NCBI GenBank assembly: GCA_014843695.1
Contig: CM026387.1
Span: forward strand, 75,636,663-75,700,662
Reading direction: 5' to 3'
Source of the DNA: Archivesica marissinica
Taxonomy: Eukaryota; Mollusca; Bivalvia; Venerida; Vesicomyidae
Length of the DNA: 64,000 bases
Below, piece after piece: positions 22,628-34,173 of the stretch. Under the pieces are notes generated by a model that saw only the letters and a program-made list of their open reading frames with translations, made no database searches and was not told where the DNA came from. The position numbers and the translations under genes are program-made. Positions within the stretch are counted from its first letter, which is position 1; every line of letters starts with the position of its first letter.

Positions 22628-24140
22628 CAATATAATCATACACTCAAACTCAACGGTTCCTGATGCAATTTAACACCACTGAATGTGGTTGTTTGTGTCC
22701 TTCACTTAATAATTAAACGCTATGAATATACGCACTTACAAGATAGATTCTTGTATTATATATAGTCCAGAAACCGTTCCTTCCACACAACTCGTACATC
22801 CGTCCGCATACTGCTCTTTCAAACGAACAAAAAATCGTTTGTCTACAAATATAGATAGAACATGTTAAACACCAATCAGAACTATCAATATAGTAAATGT
22901 ACTTTAAATGTTTATGCTCATATAGCATAATATCATAACTGTCATATGCAGCAAATTTGTCCAATCTGAAACATGACTAAACAATATAATAAGTTATTAA
23001 AACAGTTTCTTCTATTTCTACTGCTTCACTCCGTATATCCAGTGTTCCTACACGATATAAATTATGTACATGTGTATTTATGTATATAAAATCTCCGCAA
23101 AATACTTTTGTAGGACATAATGATTCAAATTTAATAATTTTCCGAATTGTGGGTGGGCGGGGGTCTTAGTCGCGCTCTATCTGCTGTCGAACTTCGATAA
23201 ACCGGTATCAGTATACCGGTTTTCTATTTATAGTCAGTAAAGCAAAGGATATATGGAAGCATAAACTTGTTTTACACAAATCTGTTTGTTCACCGTAAGG
23301 TTCCCAGAAACCGATAATAAATTCATATCGTGCTATTCAAATGAATATTGCGTCACGGACATGAAACAGAAAGTATATATTTTAGTGGATATTATTCTAT
23401 ATTTAACTACAGTGAATCATCTCATCGTGGGAACAACTCCATTAAACACCCATACACATTATAAACTGCATGTGTTCACTGATATATTTCCGTTTATTGT
23501 GAAACTGTTAAACTTGAATATCGCATTACGTCATATGATCCTGTTGTTATGACTAATACAGCGGCTCCAGGATTTGCGGGTAGTGGCAGATGATGGGGCG
23601 CCAACTGACTATTTCTATGGCGTCAAGAGGCATGCTCCCCCGGACCCTATTGTGAAAGACTTTGCCCTGTCCCTTTGTACATATGCGCTTTCATACTCGC
23701 AATCGTTGTAAAATAAATAAAGTTTAACCCCCACCCAAACAAACAGTATTACCCAAGAGTATCAGTAAGGAAATACAGCCATTTCACCATTCTTAATGTA
23801 CTTGAAAACTACATAACCTTATTCTACAAATAGATTAGTATGTGCCCGTTCGTCTCTCTCCATTGCCCCTTTTCAAATCATAATAGCAGTGTAATGTATA
23901 TGCGTAAATGTGTTTGTCATGCTTTTTGGCCCGGTGCCTCACTGAGGAAATGTCCGTTATTACGTTGTATTTTGGTAACCTCACTGTAAATATCAGAGGA
24001 ACATGTTCTACTTAGATAGTTTATTATCATACAATAACAACTACATGTAAATCAAACAGGTACATTATCCACGATAATGCATAATGTTGACATTGTGTGT
24101 TAAACTGCTGAAATAAATATTAAATGTATCAAAGCTCCCA
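22628..24140. other. Intergenic sequence with a SINE tail fragment
   Basis: I see no supported gene. The end of a family B SINE tail (CGCAATCGTTGTAAAATAAA, then TAAAGTTTAA) lies at about 23697-23730. The nearby sequence upstream (23560-23690) is not recognisable as a SINE body. The palindrome ACCGGTATCAGTATACCGGT lies near 23202. Confidence 0.4.
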
Positions 24141-26306
24141 GTGTTACAACGAGGGTGCTTACACCATAGTATGTTACTACTAGCGTGCTTACATCATAGT
24201 GTTGTTACAACGAGCGTGCTTACACCATAGTGTGTTACAACACGGCTTACACCATATTGTGTTACAACGAGCGTGCTTACACCATAGTGTGTTACAACGA
24301 GCGTGCTTACACCATAGTGTGTTACAACGAGCGTGCTTACACCATAGTGTGTTACAACGAGGGTGCTTACACCATAGTGTGTTACAACGAGCGTGCTTAC
24401 ACCATATTGTGTTAAGGCTTACACCATAGTGTGTTACAACGAGCGTTCTTACACCATAGTGTGTTATAGGCTTACACCAAGTGTGTTACAACGAGCGTGC
24501 TTACACCATAGTGTTACAACGAGCGTGCTTACACCATAGTGTGTTACAACGAGCGTGCTTACACCATAGTGTGTTACAACGAGCGTGCTTACACCATAGT
24601 GTGTTACAACGAGCGTGCTTACACCATAGTGTGTTATAGGCTTACACCATAGTGTGTTACAACGAGCGTGCTTACACCATAGTGTGTTACAACGAGCGTG
24701 CTTACACCATAGTGTGTTACAACGAGCGTGCTTACACCATAGTGTGTTACAACGAGCGTGCTTACACCATAGTGTGTTACAACGAGCGTGCTTACACCAT
24801 AGTGTGTTACAGGCTTACACCATAGTGTGTTACAACGAGCGTGCTTACACCATAGTGTGTTACAACGAGCGTGCTTACACCATAGTGTGTTACAACGAGC
24901 GTGCTTACACCATAGTGTGTTACAACGAGCGTGCTTACACCATAGTGTGTTACAACGAGCGTGCTTACACCATAGTGTGTTACAACGAGCGTGCTTACAC
25001 CATAGTGTGTTACAACGAGTGTGCTTACACCATAGTGTGTTACAGGCTTACACCACATTGTGTTACAACGAGCGTGCTTACACCATGGTGTGTTACAACG
25101 AGCGTGCTTACACCATAGTGTGTTACAACGAGGGTGCTTACACCATAGTGTGTTACAACGAGCGTGCTTACACCACAGTGTGTTACAACGAGCGTGCTTA
25201 CACCATAGTGTGTTACAACGAGGGTGCTTACACCATAGTGTGTTACAACGAGCGTGCTTACACCATAGTGTGTTACAACGAGCGTGCTTACACCAAAGTG
25301 TGTTACAACGAGCGTGCTTACACCATAGTGTGTTACAACGAGCGTGCTTACACCATAGTGTGTTACAACGAGCGTGCTTACACCATAGTGTGTTACAACG
25401 AGCGTGCTTACACCATAGTGTGTTACAACGAGCGTGCTTACACCATAGTGTGTTACAACACACACCAAGTGTGTTACAACATGCTTACACCATATGTGTT
25501 ACAACGAGCGTGCTTACACCATAGTGTGTTACAACGAGCGTACTTACACCATAGTGTGTTACAACGAGCGTGCGTACACCATAGTGTGTTACAACGAGCG
25601 TGCTTACACCATAGTGTGTTACAACGAGCTTACTTACACCATAGTGTGTTACAATGAGCGTGCTTACACCATAGTGTGTTATAGGCTTACACCATAGTGT
25701 GTTACAACGAGCGTGCTTACACCATAGTGTGTTACAACGAGCGTGCTTACTCCATAGTGTGTTACAACGAGTATGCTTACACCATAGTGTGTTACAACGA
25801 GCGTGCTTACACCATATTGTGTTACAACGAGGGTGCTTACACCATAGTGTGTTATAACGAGCGTGCTTACACCATAGTGTGTTATAGGCTTACACCATAA
25901 TGTGTTACAACGAGCGTGCTTACACCATAGTGTGCTACAACGAGCGTGCTTACACCATAGTGTGTTATAACGAGCGTGCTTACACCATAGTGTGTTATAG
26001 GCTTACACCATAGTGTGTTACAACGAGCGTGCTTACACCATAGTGTGTTATAGGCTTACACCATAGTGTGTTACAACGAGCGTGCTTACACCATAGTGTG
26101 CTACAACGAGCGTGCTTACACCATAGTGTGTTACAACGAGCGGACTTACACCATAGTGTGTTACAACGAGCGTGCTTACACCATAGTGTGTTATAGGCTT
26201 ACACCATAGTGTGTTACAACGAGCATGCTTACACCATAGTGTGTTACAATGAGCGTGCTTACATCATAGTGTTTTACAACGAGCGTACTTACACCAAGTG
26301 TGTCAC
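24141..26306. repeat. 30-bp minisatellite, about 70 copies
   Basis: The unit is GTGTTACAACGAGCGTGCTT plus ACACCATAGT. Shortened units (TTATAGGCTTACACCATAGT) recur at irregular intervals. As 30 is a multiple of three, fixed ten-residue peptides appear in several frames on both strands. Irregular short units and stops break them, so the array is not read as coding. It ends about 300 bp upstream of the TNF-like start codon. Confidence 0.93.
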
Positions 26307-26611
26307 ATTAAAGTATAGTACATACTACTTGTACACTGCTTAACAACGTGTCGTTTATATATACGTCTATCAGATCTATTTATTTTAAAACATGCTTTAA
26401 ACGTTAAGGAATATTTTGGAAAATAACAAGATGGCTATATTTAGACATACATAAGGGAACAAGATAGTTAAAATATAGTGGCGTGTGTATTGATCCAGGT
26501 CTCTATACAATCCAGCGGTAGAAACTTGCACACACTATACAAGCCAAACCAATACGTGTCTACCGTCACAACATTTATTATTAAATATCAGTTAACAACT
26601 GTCGCCAACTT
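26307..26611 (+). promoter_or_regulatory. Presumed promoter and 5' leader of the TNF-like gene
   Basis: The interval between the 30-bp array and the start codon contains a TATA-like TTTATATATACG at about 26354. Placement only; no transcription start can be seen. Confidence 0.25.
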
Positions 26612-26818
26612 ATGTCCGAAATGGATTATGTGGTTAAACATATTGTTCTCGCTGTCTTGTTGTGTGTGACGGTAGGTTTATCGGTGGTGTTGGGCCTGGT
26701 GTGGTCCATGCCGGATCTACCTACAACAGTAATAACTAATCAAATATGCCTTCCCAACGAATTTGGAACACTAGGATGCGGTAAAAGCACGGATCTACTG
26801 CATGCATATCTAGAGAGA
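26612..26818 (+). CDS. TNF-like gene, exon 1 (signal anchor)
   Basis: Encodes 69 complete codons, with the ATG at 26612 and donor gtaagc at 26819. It covers the cytoplasmic tail, the transmembrane segment (residues 10-31) and a Cys-containing proximal stalk. Confidence 0.8.
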
Positions 26819-27684
26819 GTAAGCTGGTTTTATTTTGTATATATTTTCATTCTAACTGTCAACTGATAGTATTATAAATGTACGTAAATTATATTCGAAT
26901 GTTCTATTATTATTATTGTTATTATTATTATTATGTTAAGATTTATTCTGGTTTTCTATCCACATATATCTGTACGGACCGTTCTATCCACATATATATG
27001 TACGGACCGTTCTATCCACATATATATGTACGGACCGTTCTATCCACATATATATGTACGGACCGTTCTATCCACATATATCTGTACGGACCGTTCTATC
27101 CACATATATATGTACGGACCGTTCTATCCACATATATCTGTAAGGACCGTTCTATCCACATATATATGTAAGGACAGTTCTATCCACACATATATATATG
27201 TAAGGACCGTTCTATCCATATATATATATGTAAGGACCGTTCTATCCACATATATCTGTAAGGACCGTTCTATCCACATATATATGTAAGGACCGTTCTA
27301 TCCACATATATATGTAAGAACCGTTCTATCCACACATATATGTACGGACCGTTCTATCCACATATATATGTAAGAACCGTTCTATCCACATATATATGTA
27401 CGGACCGTTCTATCTACATATATATATGTAAGGACCGTTCTATCCACATATATATGTAAGAACCGTTCTATCCACATATATCTGTAAGGACCGTTCTATC
27501 CACATATATATGTAAGGACCGTTCTATCCACATATATATGAAAGGACCGTTCTATCCACATATATCTGTAAGGACCGTTCTATCCACACACATATATATA
27601 TATATATATATGTAAGGACCGTTCTATCCACATATATCTGTAAGGACCGTTCTATCCACATATATCTGTAAGGACCGTTCTATC

Positions 27685-27748
<64 letters not shown>

Positions 27749-30259
27749 AGGACAGTTCTATCCACACATATATATATGTAAGGACCGTTCTATCCATATA
27801 TATATATGTAAGGACCGTTCTATCCACATATATCTGTAAGGACCGTTCTATCCACATATATATGTAAGGACCGTTCTATCCTCAAGCTATGGTTAGAGAG
27901 AACAACAATAAAAACAAAGGATTCCGACTAAAATGACCAATATACATTTCGGGATAAATCGGACTTTTTCTGCCAAGGGGGGTAATGTGAGAAACCAGCA
28001 ATGTCGTTCATTAGGTCGTGTCTGTAATGCTATGTTACAATGCGCCTCTTAGTGATAAACATGACATAACAATTAAAATGTGTATCGCCCTAACAGTATT
28101 ACAGGTCACATTTAAATATAAACTAACCTTGAACGCATCATGATAACATTTCCCGCTCAAGTTTATCTAGCGTCTTACAAAGCGTCTCGTGTTCCACTAG
28201 TTTCGTGATTTCAAATTCAAATTAAGTTTATTGGGGTTGGGGGGTTGGGGCTTAAGCTTGATTTAATTTACAACGATTGCTAAGCAAGTTTTAACAACTT
28301 ATATTCATCATTCACGTGGGAGGAAACCGAGTACCTGGAGAAACCCCACATGTCCGATCTGGCGTCCATCGTACCATTTCACATACTTCCCGGTCCGAGG
28401 ATCAAACCCGGGTCGCATTGATGAGAAGCGGACAGATTGGTTTATTGATATGTTTTACAATCTACACAGACCATTACACATACATATGAACGCATGCAGA
28501 CAGAGGACATAAAACTACAACAGGATTACCTGGAAACGAACAAAGTACAATTAATGGCCATCTACGATAAATCGTTCTGGGAAATGAAACCTGCTGCCAA
28601 GCTTACAGGAAAACGACAGCCTGAACCTAGAGCAAGTATGGCGCTAATTTATAACTTAATTATACGTTAAAATCTCTTGATACGGGCTCCTAAAGTTTAA
28701 ACTTCGCTTCAGGTGCGAAAGGTCCGGAGTTCGAGCCTCGCTGGAGCCGTTACGATTGTGCCCTTAGGCAAGGCATTTAAAGTCGACGTTGCCTCTTCTC
28801 TCTCCATCGTGGCGATGGATTCCACCAGGAATAAGGTCTCGAGAGTGATTAACATAAGTTATAAGAACTTGTTTCGCAATTGAGCTAAAATAAATTTGTA
28901 TAAACTAAAGTTTAAACTTTATTTATTTTACAACGACTGCGAAGCTTATATTAATCACTCTCGTTTGCGCGGATGAAAGCGTATTATGTGGTCATTCGTG
29001 TGACAGGAAACCGGTGTAACCGGAGAAAGCCCACATGTCCGATCTGGCGACCACCGTACCATCTCACATACTTCCCGATCCGAGGATCGAACACGGGTTA
29101 CATTGGTGAGATGGAGCGCGCTAACTACTGCGCTAATCGGACATACTGTTTTCTAGAATCTGCTGTACACTGAGATATTCAAGTTAGAGGGTGATTAGAG
29201 ATTGTGATTGCTGTCATATACATGTGATTTCAAGTTAGTCAAATTTTAAACATGTTACGGTCAATTACCAAATGAACAACCTCCCGTTATAATATAACAC
29301 ATGCATGCTATAACCATAACATTAATAATATTGATGTGTTGATTTGGAGTTTTAGAAGTCGCACATACAGCTTATGGCATATGGCGACTCTCCAGCTGTG
29401 ATTGGTGGAGGAAGACCCATGGTGGCCCTCAAAGCAGTATTTAAGTCACATACCGACACCCTGGTAGAACCACCGACCTTCCGCAAGCCAACTGGATATA
29501 TACTACTACTATTGACAGTAAAATAGTAGTAAAATGTACACATAGTAGTTGTATTATTAATATAAACTATTAAATGTCCGGTATCGTTATTGTTAAAGGT
29601 GACTAATCATATCACAGTGCCTTAACCTACGAAGTGCAAATTAGGCGTGGTTTGCGTTTATTTATCGTCGCTACCGGTTGCCAACATGAGCGACGCCTCC
29701 TGAAGATATTCGTCATTTTAAATTTGAATATATTTCAAGTCTAGTGTGATAACCACTGATCCGCTCTTGTTCGGGTGGATTGCATGCCCTTAAATACCAA
29801 TGTTATGTTTCACCAGGTGATCTAGGATCAGACATGACACCGATAAGACTGTGGCGCCACGGGAGGGAACTCTATGACACAAGCGGCTTTGCGCGATACG
29901 GTATCCGCTACATAAACGGCCGATTAGTAGTCCCCGTTTCCGGTGCATATTTCATTTATTCGTCTGTCGATTTGTTTGAACCATGCATCCATGAAACCGG
30001 TGTACCCAATGTGAAGGATACCAGCAAACCAATCAAGCACGGAATCTATAAGTTTAATATTGTGGACGAGGCAGAAATGGAAGTGATCTCCAGCGTTCAG
30101 CCACACACCATATCCAGCAACAAACACTTCAATTTATATAGCAGTTATATATCATCTCTTGTACAACTTAAGGCTGGAGATGAATTATCTGTCAAAATAA
30201 GCAATTTAACATATTTAAGGTACACGTCTCATGATTATTTTGGCGTAAATTTAATATAA
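26612..30259 (+). CDS. TNF-superfamily ligand-like type II membrane protein, three exons (261 aa)
   Basis: Exons 26612-26818, 28500-28635 and 29817-30259 join in phase 0 then phase 1 with GT..AG borders (gtaagc/gcag; gtatgg/ccag), giving 261 residues. Residues 1-9 are a short cytoplasmic tail. Residues 10-31 form a hydrophobic signal anchor. Residues 32-98 form a stalk. A TNF homology domain runs from KPAAKLTG (99-106) through NGRLVVPVSGAYFIYS (148-163) and QLKAGDELSVKISNL to the terminal YFGVNLI (255-261). These match the conserved TNF start, the beta-strand Gly-Tyr-Tyr-Tyr region, the LKxGDxL strand and the FGxxxL end. The product would act as a trimeric cell-surface or shed cytokine for TNF receptors (family knowledge). 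No furin-type site is evident. Intron 1 holds a 28-bp minisatellite; both introns hold SINEs. A further small exon in intron 1 is possible but not needed for frame. Confidence 0.85.
26953..27881. repeat. 28-bp minisatellite with TA expansions (intron 1 of TNF-like gene)
   Basis: About 32 copies of GGACCGTTCTATCCACATAT plus ATATGTAC (or AAGG variant). A (TA)n run of about 55 bp lies at 27690-27745 with a shorter one near 27595. Peptide frames across it are artefacts. Confidence 0.92.
27882..28251. other. Intron 1 sequence without recognised features
   Basis: Unique AT-rich sequence between the minisatellite and a SINE; no exon-like frame is seen. A short G-rich run (GGGGTTGGGGGGTTGGGG) is near 28234. 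Confidence 0.4.
28252..28436 (-). repeat. SINE family B, internally deleted
   Basis: Minus-strand copy of the tRNA-derived SINE best seen at 36861-37107. The B box (GGTTTGATCC), the GATCGGACATGTGGGG block and the tail are present. The A-box region is mostly deleted. Confidence 0.75.
28500..28635 (+). CDS. TNF-like gene, exon 2 (stalk and start of TNF domain)
   Basis: The acceptor gcag ends at 28499 and the donor gtatgg starts at 28636. Its 136 nt encode the charged stalk and the hallmark KPAAKLTG block. It is too short to stand out as an open frame, but the motif and phases fit both neighbours. Confidence 0.8.
28685..28902 (+). repeat. SINE family C, 5'-damaged
   Basis: Matches the copy at 35700-35915 from CGCTTCAGGTGCGAAAGGTC through GAGTTCGAGCCTCGCTGGAG to the tail TCGAGAGTGATTAACATAAG. 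The first part of the tRNA-like head is replaced. Confidence 0.75.
28909..29143 (-). repeat. SINE family B
   Basis: Minus-strand copy nearly complete from tail (AAATAAAG reverse complement at 28915) to head (reverse complement of GATTAGCGCAGTAGTTAGCG near 29125). Confidence 0.85.
29345..29550. repeat. Dispersed repeat related to 63370-63712
   Basis: Shares GGTGGAGGAAGACC, a GCAGTAT block and a TAGAACCACCGACCTTCCGC block with the tandem repeat near the window end. It lies in intron 2 of the TNF-like gene. Confidence 0.55.
29647..29808 (-). repeat. SINE family A variant touching the TNF exon 3 acceptor
   Basis: Minus-strand tail with CGTCGCTACCGGTTGCC, joined to a second block containing GTGATAACCACTGATCC and CTTAAATACCAATGTTATGT. 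The same second block occurs inside the SINE at 31497-31743, proving it is repeat and not gene. It stops about 8 bp before the exon. Confidence 0.75.
29817..30259 (+). CDS. TNF-like gene, exon 3 (TNF homology domain)
   Basis: The acceptor AG is at 29815-29816 and the stop TAA at 30257-30259. The exon encodes nearly the whole TNF homology domain. The open frame extends upstream to 29780, but that part is SINE-derived intron sequence. The last intron bases up to about 8 bp from the exon belong to the SINE. Confidence 0.88.
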
Positions 30260-30284
30260 TTAATCGTAACTTTATACCAACCAC

Positions 30285-30290
30285 AATAAA
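30285..30290 (+). terminator. Polyadenylation signal of the TNF-like gene
   Basis: AATAAA 25 bp after the stop codon of exon 3. Closest match; the cleavage site is not determinable. Confidence 0.55.
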
Positions 30291-30316
30291 TAGTTAATAT
30301 TTCCAAGAAAGTTCTA

Positions 30317-30470
30317 ACACCTTATATTAATCACTCTCGAGACCTCATTCCTAAGTGGCACTATGGAATGTAAATTCCATGCCTTAGGGTACACTCGTAA
30401 CGGCTCCAGCGGGGCTCGAACTCCGGGCCTTTTGCGCCTGAAACGAATGCACTACCACTGCGCTATTACG
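30317..30470 (-). repeat. SINE family C
   Basis: Minus-strand copy with the reverse complement of AGCGCAGTGGTAGTGCATTC (head), GGAGTTCGAGCCCCGCTGGA and the GAGAGTGATTAATATAAG tail. Confidence 0.8.
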
Positions 30471-30831
30471 AATTTCACAGGATCATTGTTTGAGAAATGT
30501 ACTAGGCATGTTTAAGATTTAATTGTCTCATTTCGTGACATAAACATTTTATACATTTGCAAACCTTCTTGAATACATACCCGATCTACTTTCAAATATA
30601 TAAGTACGTAAGTAAGTAAATGATTTATTATTGTGACATGTGTATATTAACAAAAGCATTTTAACATTCCTCACCCGGCCCAATGGGCCTATATAATGTG
30701 ACACTTCATATAGTGTTAAAAAAAACAACAACAAGTGTTACTGCTTTGTATAGGAACTGTAATGTTGACCGACAATGAAATGCTTGGTATTTCTATAACA
30801 ATAGTGCATAACGCTCCCTCCATCTCCATCA

Positions 30832-30884
30832 TGTCGTCGCTCATATGGGCAACCGGTAGCGACGATAAATAAACGTAAGCACAC
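30832..30884 (+). repeat. SINE family A tail fragment
   Basis: Only the conserved CGTCGCTCATATGGGCAACC...GGTAGCGACGATAAATAAACG tail segment is present. Confidence 0.75.
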
Positions 30885-31140
30885 GATCATGCTTTTCACT
30901 ATCACGAATCTCTTATGAATGGTGAACGTAAATATGAACCAGTAACATCAACTTAAAAAATAATTTAACAATCGATTTAGAGACAATAGTGAGAAATTAA
31001 CTGACAAACACATACTTTGTTCAACAACTCTCCTGACAAGTACGATAACCCCAGACAGTTTGTTTGGTTTGTGCTTAAAGTGGCTGCAACAGCGCGTGCC
31101 ATGTGGGGACTCTCCATCTATTATATGTGAAGGACGACAC

Positions 31141-31202
31141 ATGGTTCCCCTCCGAGCAGTATGGTTCCCCTCCGAGCAGTATGGTTCCCCTCCGAGCAGT
31201 AT
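31141..31202. repeat. 20-bp tandem repeat, three copies
   Basis: ATGGTTCCCCTCCGAGCAGT repeated three times without a mismatch. The CTCCGAGCAGTAT core also occurs in the tandem repeat at 63379-63712. Confidence 0.9.
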
Positions 31203-31496
31203 TTCGGACAAGGACTGGTATTCGGATAGAAGACAGATGAACTAAAGTGGGATGCTATATTCGACAATGCAGAATGGAAAAAAGGAACACATCATAGTAC
31301 CGAAATTGTTGCTGTGAACATATTGCATACAATGTTTGTGTACAATCATAATGTATAAAAACAACTTTATAGAAAAACACTTCGACGATATATAGAGAGT
31401 AACTTGTCAGTATTGCAAGGACATATACAACTTTGAATTACTTTACTTTGAAAATCTATTCACCTTGTAAAATTCATCCGATACTTTTGTGTTTTT

Positions 31497-31743
31497 TACG
31501 CTTATTTATCGTCGCTATCGGTTACCCATATGAGCGACGCATCCTGAAGAGATTTTAGATTTGAACCTGCAGCCCATATATGTCAAGCATAGTGTGATAA
31601 CCACTGCTCCGGTCTTGTTCGTGTTGATTACATGTTCTTAAATACCAATGTTATGTTTCATCATTGCACTATCCTCCAACGATACAGATAGAGACCAATT
31701 CCAAAGTTTCCTCTGGTTCTTTTACGTGCACGGTGTAAAGCAC
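31497..31743 (-). repeat. SINE family A variant with extra block
   Basis: Minus-strand copy with tail, then a block containing a tRNA-like CAGTGGTTATCACACTAT and GGTTCAAATC. It then returns to the SINE body (TGGTCTCTATCTG, GTGCACGTAAAAGAACC). Compared with the full-length copy it carries about 100 bp of extra sequence in the middle. Confidence 0.75.
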
Positions 31744-31788
31744 ATTTATAAATCTGTGTTTTAAGTAAGATATAATCCGCATAAGGAT

Positions 31789-32397
31789 CCAATATGTAAA
31801 ATATTGTCATTGTGTTGGGCGCTAGGGGCCTCCCTTAGTCCAATATGTTAGGTATTGTCACTGCTGTGTTGGGCGCTAGGGGCCTCCCTTAGTCCAATAT
31901 GTTAGGTATTGTCACTTCTGTGTTGGGCGCTAGGGGCCTCCCTTAGTCCAATATGTTAGGTATTGTCACTGCTGTGTTGGGCGCTAGGGGCCTCCCTTAG
32001 TCCAATATGTTAGGTATTGTCACTGCTGTGTTGGGCACTAGAGGCCTCCCTTAGTCCAATATGTTAGGTATTGTCACTGCTGTGTTGGGCGCTAGGGGCC
32101 TCCCTTAGTCCAATATGTTAGGTATTGTCACTGCTGTGTTGGGCGCTAGGGGCCTCCCTTAGTCCAATATGTTAGGTATTGTCACTGCTGTGTTGGGCGC
32201 TAGGGGCCTCCCTTAGTCCAATATGTTAGGTATTGTCACTGCTGTGTTGGGCGCTAGAGGCCTCCCTTAGTCCAATATGTTAGGTATTGTCACTGCTGTG
32301 TTGGGCGCTAGAGGCCTCCCTTAGTCCAATATGTTAGGTATTGTCACTGCTGTGTTGGGCGCTAGGGGCCTCCCTTAGTCCAATATGTTAGGTATTG
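31789..32397. repeat. 54-bp minisatellite, about 11 copies
   Basis: Highly homogeneous units: CCAATATGTTAGGTATTGTC, ACTGCTGTGTTGGGCGCTAG, GGGCCTCCCTTAGT. Only a few substitutions separate copies, which suggests recent expansion or homogenisation. Confidence 0.95.
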
Positions 32398-33000
32398 GAT
32401 CGTTTTCGGCTTATATCCTATACCTACTACCATCTTGCGTGTAACAGCATAGTTTGTATGCCATTGTGACGGGAATTAACATCGGTAAACATATCATATC
32501 ATTTACAATATGCTATATTTACGGTGTGCGTTCTGAAGCTAAAGTTTGAGTTGTTCACACCAAGGTTCTTGTCACAATGTTACAGTTTGACAATTTATTT
32601 TATTAAATTCCAATAGGCTGTCAAGCCCATGAGGACATATATACATATTATATACAGTTAGCGAACAGTGCAAACATAAAGCATACATTTTATACAAATG
32701 AGCTCCCACAGCCATTTATATTTATATCTATGTGTAAATACATGTAATATTTATCTGATATGTGTCTTATAATTAAAGCAAAATAGTTCTTTATTTCTAA
32801 CAAGGAGAAGGTCAAAAGACGCAACAAAACACAAAACCAAACATACAAAATTGAAGTTGTTGCAAAGTTGTATAACATGGCCGAGTAGTAAACCCTTCGT
32901 AACCATATTCATTGCTAAATGTTAAATATTATAAATTTAAATTTTACATGTGGTCTTATTTGTAAATCAGAACGCATCCATTTATTTAATTCGTAGCGGC
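32398..33000. other. Unique sequence up to the assembly gap
   Basis: No gene or repeat recognised. Confidence 0.4.
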
Positions 33001-34000
33001 NNNNNNNNNNNNNNNNNNNNNNNNNNNNNNNNNNNNNNNNNNNNNNNNNNNNNNNNNNNNNNNNNNNNNNNNNNNNNNNNNNNNNNNNNNNNNNNNNNNN
33101 NNNNNNNNNNNNNNNNNNNNNNNNNNNNNNNNNNNNNNNNNNNNNNNNNNNNNNNNNNNNNNNNNNNNNNNNNNNNNNNNNNNNNNNNNNNNNNNNNNNN
33201 NNNNNNNNNNNNNNNNNNNNNNNNNNNNNNNNNNNNNNNNNNNNNNNNNNNNNNNNNNNNNNNNNNNNNNNNNNNNNNNNNNNNNNNNNNNNNNNNNNNN
33301 NNNNNNNNNNNNNNNNNNNNNNNNNNNNNNNNNNNNNNNNNNNNNNNNNNNNNNNNNNNNNNNNNNNNNNNNNNNNNNNNNNNNNNNNNNNNNNNNNNNN
33401 NNNNNNNNNNNNNNNNNNNNNNNNNNNNNNNNNNNNNNNNNNNNNNNNNNNNNNNNNNNNNNNNNNNNNNNNNNNNNNNNNNNNNNNNNNNNNNNNNNNN
33501 NNNNNNNNNNNNNNNNNNNNNNNNNNNNNNNNNNNNNNNNNNNNNNNNNNNNNNNNNNNNNNNNNNNNNNNNNNNNNNNNNNNNNNNNNNNNNNNNNNNN
33601 NNNNNNNNNNNNNNNNNNNNNNNNNNNNNNNNNNNNNNNNNNNNNNNNNNNNNNNNNNNNNNNNNNNNNNNNNNNNNNNNNNNNNNNNNNNNNNNNNNNN
33701 NNNNNNNNNNNNNNNNNNNNNNNNNNNNNNNNNNNNNNNNNNNNNNNNNNNNNNNNNNNNNNNNNNNNNNNNNNNNNNNNNNNNNNNNNNNNNNNNNNNN
33801 NNNNNNNNNNNNNNNNNNNNNNNNNNNNNNNNNNNNNNNNNNNNNNNNNNNNNNNNNNNNNNNNNNNNNNNNNNNNNNNNNNNNNNNNNNNNNNNNNNNN
33901 NNNNNNNNNNNNNNNNNNNNNNNNNNNNNNNNNNNNNNNNNNNNNNNNNNNNNNNNNNNNNNNNNNNNNNNNNNNNNNNNNNNNNNNNNNNNNNNNNNNN
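33001..34000. other. Assembly gap of exactly 1000 N
   Basis: The round size suggests a placeholder, so true distances across it are unknown. Apparent open frames through it are meaningless. Confidence 0.98.
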
Positions 34001-34032
34001 TCCGTACAAGTCAATGATTTATTGACAAAAAT

Positions 34033-34173
34033 GGTGGTCATTCGTGTGGGAGGAAACCCACCTGTCCGATCTGGCGACCATCATACCATCTCACATACTT
34101 CCCGGTCCGAGGATCGAACTAGGGTTGCATTGGTGAGAAGCGAGCGCGCATACCACTGCGCTAATCGGACAGC
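34033..34173 (-). repeat. SINE family B, 3'-truncated
   Basis: Minus-strand head and middle (reverse complement of TTAGCGCAGTGG and CGAGGATCG blocks). The tail is missing at the gap-proximal side. Confidence 0.8.

Larger units (their letters stand above)
30471..31496. other. Intergenic sequence with small repeat fragments
   Basis: No gene is supported. Contains a family A SINE tail (30832-30884) and a three-copy 20-bp repeat (31141-31202); the rest is unique AT-rich sequence. Confidence 0.4.

Noticed and set aside
24199..25900. Cys/His-rich and Tyr-rich repeat proteins in the 30-bp array, both strands
   Set aside because: Fixed-frame artefacts of a unit divisible by three; equally open on opposite strands and broken at irregular units.
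24141..26306. CRISPR-like array
   Set aside because: Units are contiguous with no unique spacers, and the genome is eukaryotic.
29780..29816. Using the ATG-led frame start at 29780 as the start of the TNF-domain protein
   Set aside because: This part is SINE-derived and preceded by nothing gene-like; the AG at 29815 joins in phase to an upstream exon with the missing TNF block.
32915..34041. Open frames across the N gap
   Set aside because: They are runs of unknown bases.
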